64,000 nucleotides of DNA. Origin: Lasiosphaeris hirsuta. Taxonomy: Eukaryota; Ascomycota; Sordariomycetes; Sordariales; Lasiosphaeriaceae. Below the pieces are notes generated by a model. That model saw only the letters and a list, made by a program, of their open reading frames with translations. It searched no databases and was not told the origin of the DNA. Positions 9,833 through 22,455 of this stretch are shown here, piece after piece. Made by a program: the position numbers and the translations under genes. The stretch lies in assembly GCA_030549175.1 (NCBI GenBank), contig JAUKUA010000005.1, positions 1,674,001 to 1,738,000 of the forward strand, given 5' to 3'. Every line of letters begins with the position of its first letter. Position 1 is the stretch's first letter.

Positions 9833-12800
9833 TCATCTGTAGCCTCCCCCCTGTGTGTTCTGCGGGGGAAGACTGGGTATCGAGCTGTCGCGATTTCGCC
9901 GGCTGACACTGCCAGTCCGGTTGAGCATCGCGGTTTGGCTCAGAGAAAATTGACGCTGCCCCCTATCCTCGGCAAGCTTTTCTGCCACGCTGTTGCTTTC
10001 CCGTTCCGGCGTAGCCCTATCCAGGTACCGCCGGTTAGGGGACATGGCCGATGGGGTCGAGGGAGTAACAAGTCGTGGGTTGAGAGATGAGGGGACGAGC
10101 CGGCGACGAGGCAGTGCAGAGGAGCCCAGCGAATTTGCATCCGGCTGGGGTGCTTGATTCTGCTGGTTGAAGTCGCGTGCTGCTCCCCGGAAGCTGGCAA
10201 CTTCGGTAATGGCCCTGGATGGTGCTCGGAAGCGGGGCTCTTCATCATCTTCATTGGTGGCCTTCCGGCTGCGCAAAAGCATAGATGTCTTTCGTCCTTC
10301 CCGATTTTCTTCTGGCTCCTCGGTCCCTGCCCTCCGAGATCGGAGAAGAAGCGACGAACGCCTCCCAGACATCTCCTCGGGCTCCTCGGTCCCAGCCCGG
10401 CGAGTTCGGGCCAGGAGCAGTGATGACTTCCTCCCCGCACTAGAGGGCTCCATCTGTGTCGAAGGAGCCAAGGCGAATCGAGGGCTCGGGAGGGTTGTTG
10501 AAGCTAGCATGGTAAGCCTCCTTTGTTCCAAGCTGGTGGGTGCTCTAGGGCTCATGATGGGCTTGGACACTGCCGTCTCGGTGGTTACGTATGTGCTCGG
10601 TTGCCGTTGGCGCGGCGTTGGCGCCAGCTTCGAAGTTGGGCTTGCTAACAACTCCCTCTCCTTCTCGCGCGGTACGGGCGGCGGTAGCTGCGGCACCTTG
10701 CCCGGTCTAGTCTCATCGGTAAGTGCTATACATAATTCTGTCAAACTTCGGCAAATGCTCTCTGCCTTTCGGCGAAGTTGCCGGTCCGTGAGGTTACCAC
10801 CAACCCCCATCGTACTCGCACCGCTGGAGATTGGGCCAGGTTGCCCGGGAGCACCCATCATTGAGGACAAGGCCAAGGCATCTGTCGCGGCAGCCTCGAT
10901 GGCGCTGAAAACTTCGGGGCTGATGAGACTCCTTGTCTTAGAGAGGGCAGAGAGGAGAATGGGCTGGGATTCCCGCTGCGATGAGGTAGTGCTGCTCGCA
11001 TCTGGCTGGGCAGCACCGGTCCCGGATCCACGCTTTGGCGACGCTGACATGGTCGTAGCATTGGTCGTAGCCGTGGGCGGACGGTCGTCAGATGCCCTGG
11101 ACATCGCCGCGCCAGAGGTAGACGGTGTTTTGCCGGTCAGCTCCAAGCGATGGATGCGCGATTTGAGGTCGTCGAGTTCATCCCACACGGTGGATGGCGC
11201 CGCAGTCGAGTTCGAGGACTCAGTTCCTTCGACGGCATGGCTTGCCTCAGAGCTCTGCTGAGGCTCATGCTTCTGGAAATCGATAGTCTTTGGGACCAAG
11301 GGCGAGGAATTGTATGTCCGGCCGTGGCCCAGGGCAAGATTCGCATTCCTATACTGAGAAGTCTTGTTGACCGAAAACCCTGAATTGCTCTCCGTTACCG
11401 ATTGTCTCCTGCGATATGCTGTGCCGCCTTCGGGTGACGCGTCTTGAAATGATATCTGCCGTGGCGTAATCGGGGATGGCCTCAAGGGGGTTCGGAGCGG
11501 CTGGCTGCGACCCGAGTCCTCTGTTGTGGCCGTTGTTATGATCGGTTTCTCTCTCACGCTCGCGCGGTGGCCTAGCTCCCTCGTCATTTGTTGCGCCTGC
11601 TGGCTATCCGCCAGCTGGCGGGCCCGGGTATTCTCGCGTTGGTCCGACAGGCGGCGCGTAATCTGCGGCGGAGAAGTGGCCTGGTATGTTGGGACGGCGG
11701 CAGAGAGCGGTCGACGGTGAGAGGCTCGGGTTATCCGTGACTGCCGATCGGTTAGTGTCATGATAGTGCAAGCATGGCGCTACATGCTTCCGATATAGCC
11801 GGCGAGCGGTCGGAACAGTGGAGTATATACAACACAGCGTTGCATGTGAATGGGCAGGGGGAGTTGAGCAGGCACGGACGTGCAAATCATTTGTGGGCAG
11901 GACAGAGCAAACAGCGGACAAGTTCAATGGGACAAAGAGCCCAGAGTCCCGTCACCGCCGGTCTCTAGACCGGGAAAGTGTGGCAAAGACGCTAAGGTCT
12001 AGTAGTTGGGTTGGATCACAGGATGGGCTCATCAATTGGCAGGTCACTTACGATCGCGCTTTGGTCGGCCGCCACCTCACGTTCTTCCGGGGCTCGTTTT
12101 GCCGGAGAATCTTCGCGGGCGATGCTCATGAAAAGGTCGGCCGTGTTCTCATCATCCTGTGCTGCATCTACAGCTGAGTCGGGTGGTGTGACGTGCGAAA
12201 AGTCATCATCAACCCGGCCCTCGAGGGCTCTCAATGTGCGGTCTCTCTGATTTGGATCTGTGATTTCCTCCCCGTACGAGTCTTCTGACCCACGCCTGAC
12301 ATGCATGTCGAGGTTGAGGCTCTTGCGAGAACCCGATGATCGAAACGACCGGATCGGCGGGATGCGCCCGCCCGAGGCGCTGACGGCGACAGTGGGTGGT
12401 CGGTAAGAGACAGGTGGGCGCGATCTTCTCTTGTCGTCAGATTTTGCAGTTTCGATTGTTTTTGGCAACAGCAGCTCGCGCTGGCCCTGTGCCCACTCCT
12501 TAGTCGAGTTGGAGTTTTCACCGGGATGTGTCGCTTGGCTGCTGTGGAGATGCGTTGACAGACTGCGATGCGATGTTAGGATCTCGGCACCGCTAGCACC
12601 GCTGGTAATGGCAGAGGCGGTCAGGCGGCGTTTGGCGATCGGGTTCGCGGTCGATGACGATTGATTCCGGGTCGCATACGCGTTGGTGGCGATGATGGGT
12701 GTATCGGGAAATGACGCGGGACGCTTTGATCCAGTCGAGGGATCGGATTTCGATTTCGGGTTTGGATTTGAGGCCAGGGCTGAATTCGAATTCAAAGTCA

Positions 12801-13506
12801 AGGTCGAAATCGAGTTTGCCGTCGTAGCCGGTGGATTTTGGAATGTCGAGGCGCGATTTCTCGGAGGACTCGGTTGTTGTGGAAAGGGCGCTGCCAATTG
12901 CGGTGTTTCAGGTGTGGAAGCAGATTTGTCGGGGAGATTTTGGGTGGCCGTGTGGCTGTGGTTGTGGTTGTGATTATGGTGGAGGCCAGACCCGGGGACG
13001 TGCTGGGATTGCTGGGTTGGGTTATGCGCGTCGCGCTGGTCCAGGACTCGGTCGGCGGGACACTCTGGGCGGTCAGACGCAGCATTAACGTCCTGGGCCG
13101 ATTGCGGCGACACAGTAGTTTGAGCAGCGTGCTGTAAAAGCGTCGGCAACACAATGGCGTCCTTTTTTAGGTCAGCAAAGCGGAATGCAGGCAGTTTTGA
13201 CGAGTTGTGGTTCTGGCGATGGGCTTCGAAAGTGCTGTTCTTGTCGTTGCCCGTGCTGTTGTTACTGCTGCTGTTGCCTGCCGCCCCGCTGTTCGGGTTG
13301 CTGCTCAGCTTGCTGTGGGGGGGATGCGCCGCGGGGGCGGTGCTGTAGGAAGCCGCTGTAGAATGGGGGCCGTGGCCCGCATCCAGCGCGAAGTTGGACG
13401 ATGCCATGGCCATTTTCCCCCGACTGATGCAGCCTTCCACAGTTCCGACTCCAGCTCCCTCTTTTCCCGTTCCCGCCCAGCCGTCCAGCCGCTGCACAGC
13501 GCTCAC
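9833..13506 (-). CDS. Large low-complexity fungal protein of unknown function
   Basis: Two exons, complement(join(9833..11740,12052..13506)), 1120 aa. The two long frames are joined at GTAAGT (12051) and an ACTAACC branch site followed by CGGCAG (11741). This phase-0 intron gives SAI|SRITRASHRRPLS; an apparent start just upstream of exon 2 is intronic. The intron is 311 bases, long for this window. The N-terminal part is rich in Ser/Asn/His with HNHNHNHSH. Around residue 670 a predicted short coiled coil (TVWDELDDLKSRIHRLEL) is the most conserved-looking segment. Residues about 920-990 hold three tandem copies of a motif like RRSSLLLRSRRAGTEEPEE. The composition suggests a phosphorylated scaffold, possibly cytoskeletal, but I know no function. 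Start choice among three early ATGs is uncertain. Confidence 0.75.
10230..10440 (-). repeat. Three tandem 22-24-aa coding repeats
   Basis: Within the 1120-aa protein, three consecutive units share G-R-[KR]-[ST]-S-[LM]-L-L-x-[RS]-[RT]-[RK]-A followed by an acidic EEPEE-like end. The first two are nearly identical in the RRAGTEEPEE part and the third has diverged (KATNEDDEEPR). Each pairs a basic Ser/Leu half with an acidic half. Confidence 0.85.
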
Positions 13507-16500
13507 TGCCGCTGCTCCGTTTCAGAGCCTGGAGCTTGGATCGCGGGCTTCGACGCTCGGGATGCCAGTGCATCAGCTGTAAACTGGGGACGACTGTACC
13601 GTGGACCTCGGGGCTCCATAAACACACCGCCGCCGGCTTCCTGCGTTTTGCGTCTGGGTCTGCGTCGGCCACGGCAAGTGCAGCTTGTAAGAGAGGGTCG
13701 GGCCCAGGCGGCGGTCACCAAAGAGCATTAAAATAAGCAACAGCAAGTGGCCAAGGAGTGAGTAAGACAAGGTAAGGTATTAGAGCATTAGTAAGGTGTA
13801 TGCAACGGCCAAAAAGGCCACCTCAAGATGAGGATCGAAGAGAGAGCGAAGACGTCAGGACCGCGAAAGCAGTTTGGGAGGAAAGAGAGGGCAAAAGAGA
13901 GAGACTTGGTTAGATCAGGCCGCATGGGCACGCCCAGGATAATGAGGAGGATGGAACTAGTGGCGGTCGAGAGACATCGACGACCCTGGGCCATCGAATT
14001 GGACCATACGCACGCAGCGTGCTCAAGCAGGTCAGGTACATACATACATCCACATGCTGCGGACTTACAGTACATGTCAGGCCCTCCACAACAGCACACA
14101 CCACCTCTCGAGAACCAGCGCAAGAGCGGGGATCCAAGGATCTCGCGGATTACAATGCAACCTTGGTACACGGGCCGTCGAATGGCGGGCACGCCAAAGG
14201 TGAAAAAGCCGGGTCCCAGCGAGGGGTGATGGAGACCTTGGAAGCCACCGCCAGGAATTGGATTTCCAACACAACACTGGTACATACATAAGTGCCCAAA
14301 TGGCCTCCGCTTTCGCCATGGACATGCGAGCTATACAGGTTCCGTAGCCGGGACAAGACCGGAGTCAAACTGCTATCTCGAGCCAACTGGCTTGCGGCCC
14401 AACGAAAAAGGCGCTGATACCCGCGCCAGCGAGAGCGAGAGCGAGGCGTGAACGCTAGAGGGATGCATCCGTAGCACTTGCCCCGACTCTTTTCTCAAGG
14501 GTACTCACCCTCGTCGGCTCCGTGCCAAAGCGCGAAACAGCATGCAAGCGCAGCGCAACACCTCTCTCGCCTGTCGCAGAGAAAACGCCCCCGCTCCATC
14601 CCGCTCCGTTCCCCCTCCCTTTCCAGCCCACCCCGGGCATATCAGTGGCATGTATGCCGGAGGGATAGAGATGGGCGAGGGGCGAGCACTGTTCTGCAGG
14701 AGCACCAGAAAGCAACCCGATATCATCTGCGTGACGAGTTCAAGTCTGAGCGCTCAATGCGAGTCACATGGGAGCCGCTACAGGCTCTCGCTCTCTTACT
14801 CTTTACCGTCGGCCCCCCTTTCGCGGTATCGCAAAGCGGTATACGAGCACGATCTAGCTCAGGTTCAAGCCAAGATTTGCGTCTTTGTCGAAATGAAGGG
14901 ACATCAACGACCTAGGGGTTTTCGACGCAACGGGCATGCCAGGATGCGCCTGCAGGCGCATCGAGCAAGCCAGCAGGGGATCGCAGGGAAGACGAGGAGG
15001 CTGGCTTTCGTTGGAAAGGGGGCGATTGGGGGGGGGAGGCAGGGGATGCGGGACTGGGATGAGCCACGCCGCTCACCTCGAACCTTGCGAGACGGTACGG
15101 CGCGACAAGCCATTGACGAATCAAGCCTGTTCAGCGACTCCAGCTTGCACCTTCGAAATAATTGATGGACAGGCAGCTGGCAGCTTTACCAACAGCGACT
15201 TTCAAACGGTGGTTTGCGGCCTGTGCTGCGCGTGAGTGCACGCCGCCCTCTCGGAGAGATGACCGAGAAAAATGGGGAGAAGGTGAATCAACCAGCAAGC
15301 GACACGAAGCAGGCATGCAGCCTACTACGGAGTGTGTACCATGGACCCGATCAGTCAATCCCCCAACCTCTCTTATCGTGGAGACGGTTTGCTCTCGCTC
15401 GAGACTCGAACGATGTGAACGGATACCAAAAATTATCCGAGCTCCCCAACCACCACCTACATAGCTGTCGCATCCCATGCGATGTTTGGAAGCGAGAACA
15501 AAACTTTGACGTTTGCAGGTGTCAACCAATATCATCCCGTTAGGTGCCGCAATCCAGCAGGGGAGGTGCATCATATCCCGTCTTCGACACTCTACGCCCA
15601 TGCTTGCCTGCAAACCCAGTTGCCACTCATGACCCGACTTTAGACACATCTGTCTGTTGTTCGCGACAAGCTCATCTGCAATTTACCGAACGCCATCTGC
15701 CAAATGGCCATGTCTCTGGTCTTACCGTTAGCTCGGGCCAGTCGGCCAGACTCTACTACTATTACATGTACATCGATGTGGTGCCATGCCGTTAAACCTC
15801 GGTCTACGTAGTAGGCTGGTACGGAAGGGAGCACACAAAATAATAGACCCGTGGAGTAGACAGAAACGTCGAGCCTTGGACCTTGCAGCCTCCGTTAGCG
15901 CACCAAAGTACAGACGAAGAGCCCCATCGTCACATTGCGCTGCCCGTCAAAGCCGGGTCCATTTACACTACAATTACCTCCCAGCCGCCTGTGCCTCGCA
16001 AAGCTTGTGGGCCCAAAGGATGGGAAAAGAAGAAACAAAAAACGGAGAAAAGAGAGACAATCATCAAAGTATGTTCAGCGGCATGGTGAGTCGGGTGTGA
16101 TTCTCCTTGACGTGGCAGCTATCGCGACTCAAGCGATGCCAGAGAGGTCTTGTGGCGTACAGAGATTTTGACGAAATATGGACTCTCTCCTCGCTGCATG
16201 CATAACCCAAAACAAATGAACGCTGAGGAAGCAAATTCGTACGAGACAAGGCGCAAATAGGAGACAGATCTGACTATCTGTATCTGCACTTTTTGTATGC
16301 AGCAGCGGTGTTGGAAAGGCCATCACGTCCTAGCTTCCTGCAGGCCGGGAAAAACATATGCAGGTGCACTGGCCGTTCTTTCGAGAAACACAGCAAGCCC
16401 AGAAGAAAAACTTCCACGAGGACACGATCGCCCAACCCGCCCTACTTCTGCTTTCTTGGATCTGATGCGACGTTGGGGCCGATTTCCCCTGAAGCCGAAA

Positions 16501-19500
16501 TAATCCTTTGAACCTCTCAACGATATCCGTAGTGCGGGGTTAAAATTGGGAGGTGATAATCGGAGGGCCACACTCGCTCCTTATTCGAATAGATAGATGC
16601 CAACAAAGCTCCGGCCGCTACGGATACACTAGCACCATTCCAGATCCGCTGTGTTTCGCGCATTCAGCTTTCTTTTGCAAGCTGTCGTGCTCGACGTAAT
16701 GTGCCTATCATAAAAGTCGCATGGGTGGGGGCTTGCGGGTCGTTCAAAAGATCCTTGCACAGAACAGAGTCCGGGTGCTGGTCAAAGCCGCTAGTGGGCC
16801 AGACCCATTCCATTCCGCGGGGGCGGGGTCGGCCGCGATACCGGCGCCGAGTTACGGCTCCGCACCGGCTCATCAAAGCCCCGCCAATCGTCCGATATAA
16901 ACGGAAGGCCCGGCCCCACACCGCCGAATTACTGACCCTAAGTTGTCCGATTCACTGCGATGCAAAAGGCTTTACCCGACCGTGTCCGTGCCTATTGTTT
17001 TGAAACGCCACGCCCGCCGGTTTAGTACTATGATCGGCGGGATCCTCAGGGCAACACCCTCTACTCGTTAAGACTCAGGACTCGCAAGTAGCGCCCCTGG
17101 CTAGGACCAGGCAGACATAAATTCACCTGCTTTCCCGCCAAGTCCGCACTTTCTACCTTCACAGCTAGCCACGCGGCAGAAGTCGGGGTGCTCCCCGGGG
17201 TCTGTCAAACACGTTCGCAAGCAGGCCTTGGTCCCATTACGATGGGTACGAATAATTACGCGATGCTCTTGACAGCCTGAGTCGAGACCCGGCCGCCCAG
17301 GTCAAGCTCACGCGCTAGTAGTGCCTTGCCAAAGACATTGAGGCAGTTTGCATCGATTACCACATCACGGTATCAGTTACCAGGGGCAAGTTGCGGTACG
17401 CAAACAACTCTGCTTCCACGGAAGCAGGCCCGGTACTGATCGAAAGCCACCTACCCGGTATCCAGAGTCTATTCCAGTACCCCCCGACGAGGGTTCTGTT
17501 CCTGGCACCTCCCGCTGCCCCATGTCCCTCCGTCTGGATCTTCTGAACTTTGTTGTCTTCATTTACACGTGTGCTGTTTGATGACTCTCGACGGCTAATG
17601 CAGTATCTAGGTACCTAGTAGTTCACACTCCGAATAAATCTGTTTAGGTCAATCGTTCGTTCTTATGTGTTGGTACTTTCAATACCGGCCAGGGTTCTTC
17701 AGACACGGCCCGTCCTCTTCAACTACTTTCATTAAAACAGGGGATGGTTGCTCCATGTTTCCCACCTCGCCTCTTCATTACCAGGGCGGCTGCTGATAAA
17801 AGATGGCCTGGGACTAGGTTCTCGCTCTTTAAGAAACCATACACATTATTCTCGACATCGTCTGTCTTCTTCCAGTACTTCCGGGCCAGGCAGCGTGGGT
17901 ATTGACTTACGGAGTAGCATGTATCATTTGACCGAAGACGTTGGCTGTTAATATCCAGTGGATTAGGGCTCGTCCGTTTCGACCATGGTTCTGCTTGGTT
18001 TCTTAGTGCTACAGTCTATGTGATCATCCGGACCTATAACTCTCACATAAGAAGCAAACGAAAAGACATGAGCAGAAGCAGAGCCCGAGAAGTGGGAATT
18101 GCCACTAGGGTTACTATACAGGTCTGGTAGGCTTTGGGAGCAACTTGAAACTATTCACGGGCGGGACTCGGAGAGTAGGGAGCTGAGTTAAAGCCTTCCT
18201 GTCTATTTCCCCGCTCTGGTATAAGTAAGGTAAGCATTTTGTTTTCTCGTGAGTAAGGTACGATATCGAATCATTGCTTTGACGTTTGCTTTACTTACTG
18301 GGACTCTTCTATAGTATCGACTCAAGCTGTTGACAGATTTCATCCGTACAGGAAGCGCATACATCAAACGCTACCACAATCAATGGCACGTCACAGCAAC
18401 TTTTTGTCGCCCTACTGCTGCCTGTAGACCACACCCTTCCCGCTGAGAGTGTACCACCCTACACATGAAGCTTGACTTCAAACTTTCAAGCTACCTACGC
18501 TCTTTCCCCGACTTCAAGGTTTGGATCGTACGAAGACGTGACGGTTTTCCGGCCGGGTAGGGGAGCGGGTTCCATTGACATTGGTACTTACCTACGTAGC
18601 GGATACATCGTGATGGCAGTTGCAAACGTTCTGCTCCTTCCCAAACAGCCATGAGTGTGATACTGTTTTCACTTTTCACGTATACCCCCCCCCCCCCCCC
18701 CCCCCTCCCCACCCTTTTTCTTAGAATTCATCCCAGCTCACTTCTCATTTCCCTCATTAATATGTTTTCTGAGCGGAAAGGCAAAAATGTTCATGGATTG
18801 CTATGACTGCCTTTTGCTATACTGGTAATTGGCGATCTCCTCCACATGCACAGATATTATGATGCCTCTTGGATCGTGGCAGCGTAAAGCACCCACCTTC
18901 AATAAGGTGCCTGGTTAGACAGATACAGGCAAGGCCGAGCGCCCATCAACAGGCAGATGCAATGCAGAAGAGCATAGCGGATTCTGGGACGCACCGAGTG
19001 GGCCGTGGAGTGTTGGCTAGCCTATGACTCACTGTTTGGGATATTCAATGTGGAAACACCAGTTCAACTGGGTGATATCCCTCTGACTGTGCTTAGCTTA
19101 GACGTCACTGGAAATTTCAATATCATATATAGTTGGAAGGTTTTATTCCTTTTATAGCGGAGTACTGCTCAGCGTTTCAAATCAAGAGCGGGACGGTGAA
19201 TTTACTCGGGGGCAGCAACAGCATAGCCGGCTTCGACGGAAAGGGAGTTCGCTTCTACCTACCCGTCGCATGTCAGCGGCAAACCCGATGCGCACATGCC
19301 GCTACAGGCTACACTGGTGTCCCGGAGCAACGAACGATGCGCTTTTCGGGCCAGATGTTTGGTGTATAGTGTCGATGCGCATAAACAAACAATATGAGGC
19401 TCTGCTCTTGGCGTTTGCTGGTAACGAGCCTCCCGTATTCTCCCAGAGAGCGCAGAAGCCACTGCCGCGAGTCGTCAAGAGACAAATAAAAACGCACAGT

Positions 19501-22455
19501 CCAGCTGGCAATTGCCCCATGCATCCCCACTATTCGACATTGGTTCGTGTTTCAGATCGACCAGGGTGTCCTATTTCGATTTCGCGAGACTGTCTTCCGA
19601 GGAATCGACTTCGTGAATCGACTTCTGCGGAGAAACACCGAGACAGCACCCTCGTGCCACCCGCCGCCCGCCATCCGAAGCTCCACCATTGTTGAACAGT
19701 CCAGACGGCAACTGGGCGGGACAACGAACGAGACTTTGGGGCATATAAATAAAACAAGTCTCGGCCTGATGATTTGGGTTAAGCCGTGGCATCTTCGCCC
19801 AGTGTCCAATTTCATTTGCACTTGCCACGGTTTCCTCTTTGGCTCGGGTTGCCACTGTTTCCCATACGAATTGTTTACATTGCAGGGGACTCTCAGACTC
19901 CCAGACACGGACAGTCGGGTCACAGTTTATTTTTGCTTGCAGATGCAGCTCCTGTCATGTCCGCTCCCGTCAGAATAGTTTCATACGGGGGCGCCATCCC
20001 CCTGCTGGTGCTGTGCCATCGTCGTTGTTTACATCTCCAGCGTTAGAGCTGTCGTGCGACTGCTTGAGGTTCCATCGTCTGTAGAGCGGATGGTGGCGGC
20101 AGGAGGCTCTTTTCAGTTCCAGCACTCTGAATTACCGAACATCCTAAAGCCGTGCGGCGTGCGGCACGATGTTCACCGCCAAAAGACCGGAAGGACACAC
20201 AGAGTTACACTCTCCCGAGCTTGCGTGCACTGTAAATTGGGCGCCAATTGCGCACTGCGTAGATGTCGGTGCGTCTGCGAAAGGCGGCTCTCGAAGTTGG
20301 CCGTCACGCTGCGGTTCCAGGGCGCAGACCGTCACCTTATCAGTCGGTCGCAACTCCGATTGAGCGGCAAAGAGGTTACCGATGTGCCGAGATTTCGATA
20401 GCGGTAGCTGAAGCCTCTCATCGGCCAACGGAGGCGCTATTGATGATAGGAGCCAGTACCCTGCCCTACCACTAAGCGCCCGTTGAAGTGAGAACCCGGT
20501 GGACTACCGTCGGGCTGAACACACACGGCCACGAGTCCACGGCGGCTGACCATAACCCCTGGCGTCTTCGTTGTCTGTAAGTGTTGCCACTGAGGGGGAG
20601 CTCCAGGTGGATGGGAGGCATTGGCGGGTATGAATAAGCATGGGCAACTCTTCCAGACGCTGCAAGTGTAGCGTATCCATCTCATAGATCAGTGCCCATA
20701 TGGATCCCACAACCCACCTGTACACAGCTTGAACTACGGTTGAATAAAGTCGGAAGAGCTGCAGACATGCTCTTCACTTGCGCCAGAGGAAGGCTGGCAC
20801 TGAAGCGCAGAAGCGCAGCGTAAAGGACAAACTCAGAGACGGCCGCAGGATCCTTGTCGTCCACTCGTGGTCAGACAGGGCATGGGTGAGGCGATGTGAT
20901 TGGCGAGAGGATAATCAAACCGCAGGCGCCGGCCAATGAGGGTTGCCGTACAATTTTTGCTTCTACGGTCGCACTGGCTATTAATAGCCCTGCATGCATT
21001 GTCTGTGTCTGAAGCAAGCAGTCGCGAGGACGGCTAGCCGCCGGTTGTGCTGTCCTTGCTGGCCATGGCGGCGGAGGTTCTGTGCACCTGCCTGTCATTG
21101 GCCTGGACGGCCCCCCCGCGGCCCACATCCTAGCCAACGCCCCTGCAAGTAGCCAAGGAGGGACAACCAGCCCTGGCCTGCCTGGAAAGCCTGGGCGCTG
21201 GCTAGTGCAGGAGACCCAGACTCGCCGTCTCGCTCAGTCTCCTCAGTCCCTCAAAGTCGCCCTGAGAGCGGGCTAGTGCCTCCTGCTCCCGAGTCCCCCC
21301 ATGTTTCTTTCTCTCAGACCCTCTTTCGCGGTTCCAATGCCCTGCGCAAGACGCAAGAGAACCCTCACTCACTGGTTGTTGAAGGAGGTGGTCCCTGTCG
21401 CTGCTGCCCGCTGTCTGCTCAGGTGCTGTCGCTCCTGTCTTTTGTCGCTGCTGTCTGTTGTTGGGCGTCTGCTCTGCCACTAGCCCGTTCGTCTCTGGTT
21501 GCGCCTGCGGCCGGCCCCCCTCCCCCTTCCAGCGCCTCCTCTCCTCTGCCACTCCCACTGCCACCCACCATCCCGTTCCCGTTGCACGAACTAGACGAGA
21601 GACGTCCGATTCCCGTCTTGCGAGCGACCTTCCCATTCTCCCCCTTCTCTGTTCCTTCCATCCATTTTCTCCTGCTACCACACCCGGAGACACCTCAACC
21701 CCTCGAAGCTCGCGGCCGGGCACCCATCGACAAGAGACATCCTGACAAAGGGAACCCCGCTACCTGTCCCTGCTTTAATCAGCCAGGCAGCATTCATCGA
21801 TCGAGTCCAATTGTCATCCTGCTGCGCTAGCGACCTCGCAACAGACCCGACGATGTATTGACACCCGAGCCCCGTTGCTTTTGGTCTATTCTGCCTCTTC
21901 GACTACGTCCAAGTCTCTCCCCTCCGCATAACATATTGTGTCGACGTTTGAGACCGCTCCGGCCGTCGCAAGGAAACCACGAGGGACGCCGAACTACTGA
22001 CTACTGTTCGCCGTGGTCGCGCCGACTTGCGACACACCCCGGTTCCGAACTCCTGGTCTTGGAAGTCTGCGGTTCTGTTCCTGGCACCGAGGTGATCGCA
22101 AGCCAGCCGTGGAACACAAGGACCCTTGTTTGGGGAAGCAAAGAAGTAAAGGGAGTGCCGGAGGATTCAGCAGCGCTGTCCCGCCTAGCCTGGTTTCCAT
22201 TTGGAGCTTCTTTTTCGGTCGACATCACGCTCATTCAACCCCTAATTTTTCTTCTCTGCCGTGTGTAAGACGTGCAATTGCAGAGCCTCACTTCCAAGTC
22301 TGCCTTGCGACGATTTTCAGGCATCGCAGAGCTCCGCGACTGGGTTGGCTGCCCTGCGACGAATCGGGTGTGGCTGCGACTTGATTGAAGCAAACAAGAG
22401 GCCAATCCACAGGGAAGCGAAAGCGCGACAACGACTTCACTTATAGTCACCGAAC
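13507..22455. other. Nearly 9-kb gene-poor region
   Basis: Between the 1120-aa protein gene (-) and the phosphatase gene (+) I find no frame with family motifs, consistent splicing or a conserved domain, although several frames exceed 130 codons (14542..15165, 21276..21830). The right end, from about 21,300, is pyrimidine-rich on the + strand and probably includes a long 5' leader of the phosphatase gene. A C21 homopolymer sits at 18685. There is no obvious transposase, reverse transcriptase, rRNA or tRNA signature. It may contain regulatory DNA, non-coding RNA genes or decayed repeats. Confidence 0.55.
18685..18705 (+). repeat. C21 homopolymer
   Basis: There are twenty-one consecutive C residues, then T and four more C. 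It lies in the gene-poor region, and the length may be unstable or partly a sequencing artefact. Confidence 0.9.

Noticed and set aside
12683..13731. Plus-strand frames with repetitive FDFGFGFEA and Val/Leu-rich content
   Set aside because: They are antisense images of the Asn/Ser/His-rich coding sequence of the 1120-aa protein.
14542..15165. 207-codon frame in the gene-poor region
   Set aside because: No domain, no splice-consistent neighbours and biased composition on overlapping frames of both strands.
13507..22455. Possible RIP-decayed transposon
   Set aside because: Base composition by eye is not strongly AT-rich and no terminal repeats or enzyme remnants were seen; a RIP index was not computed.
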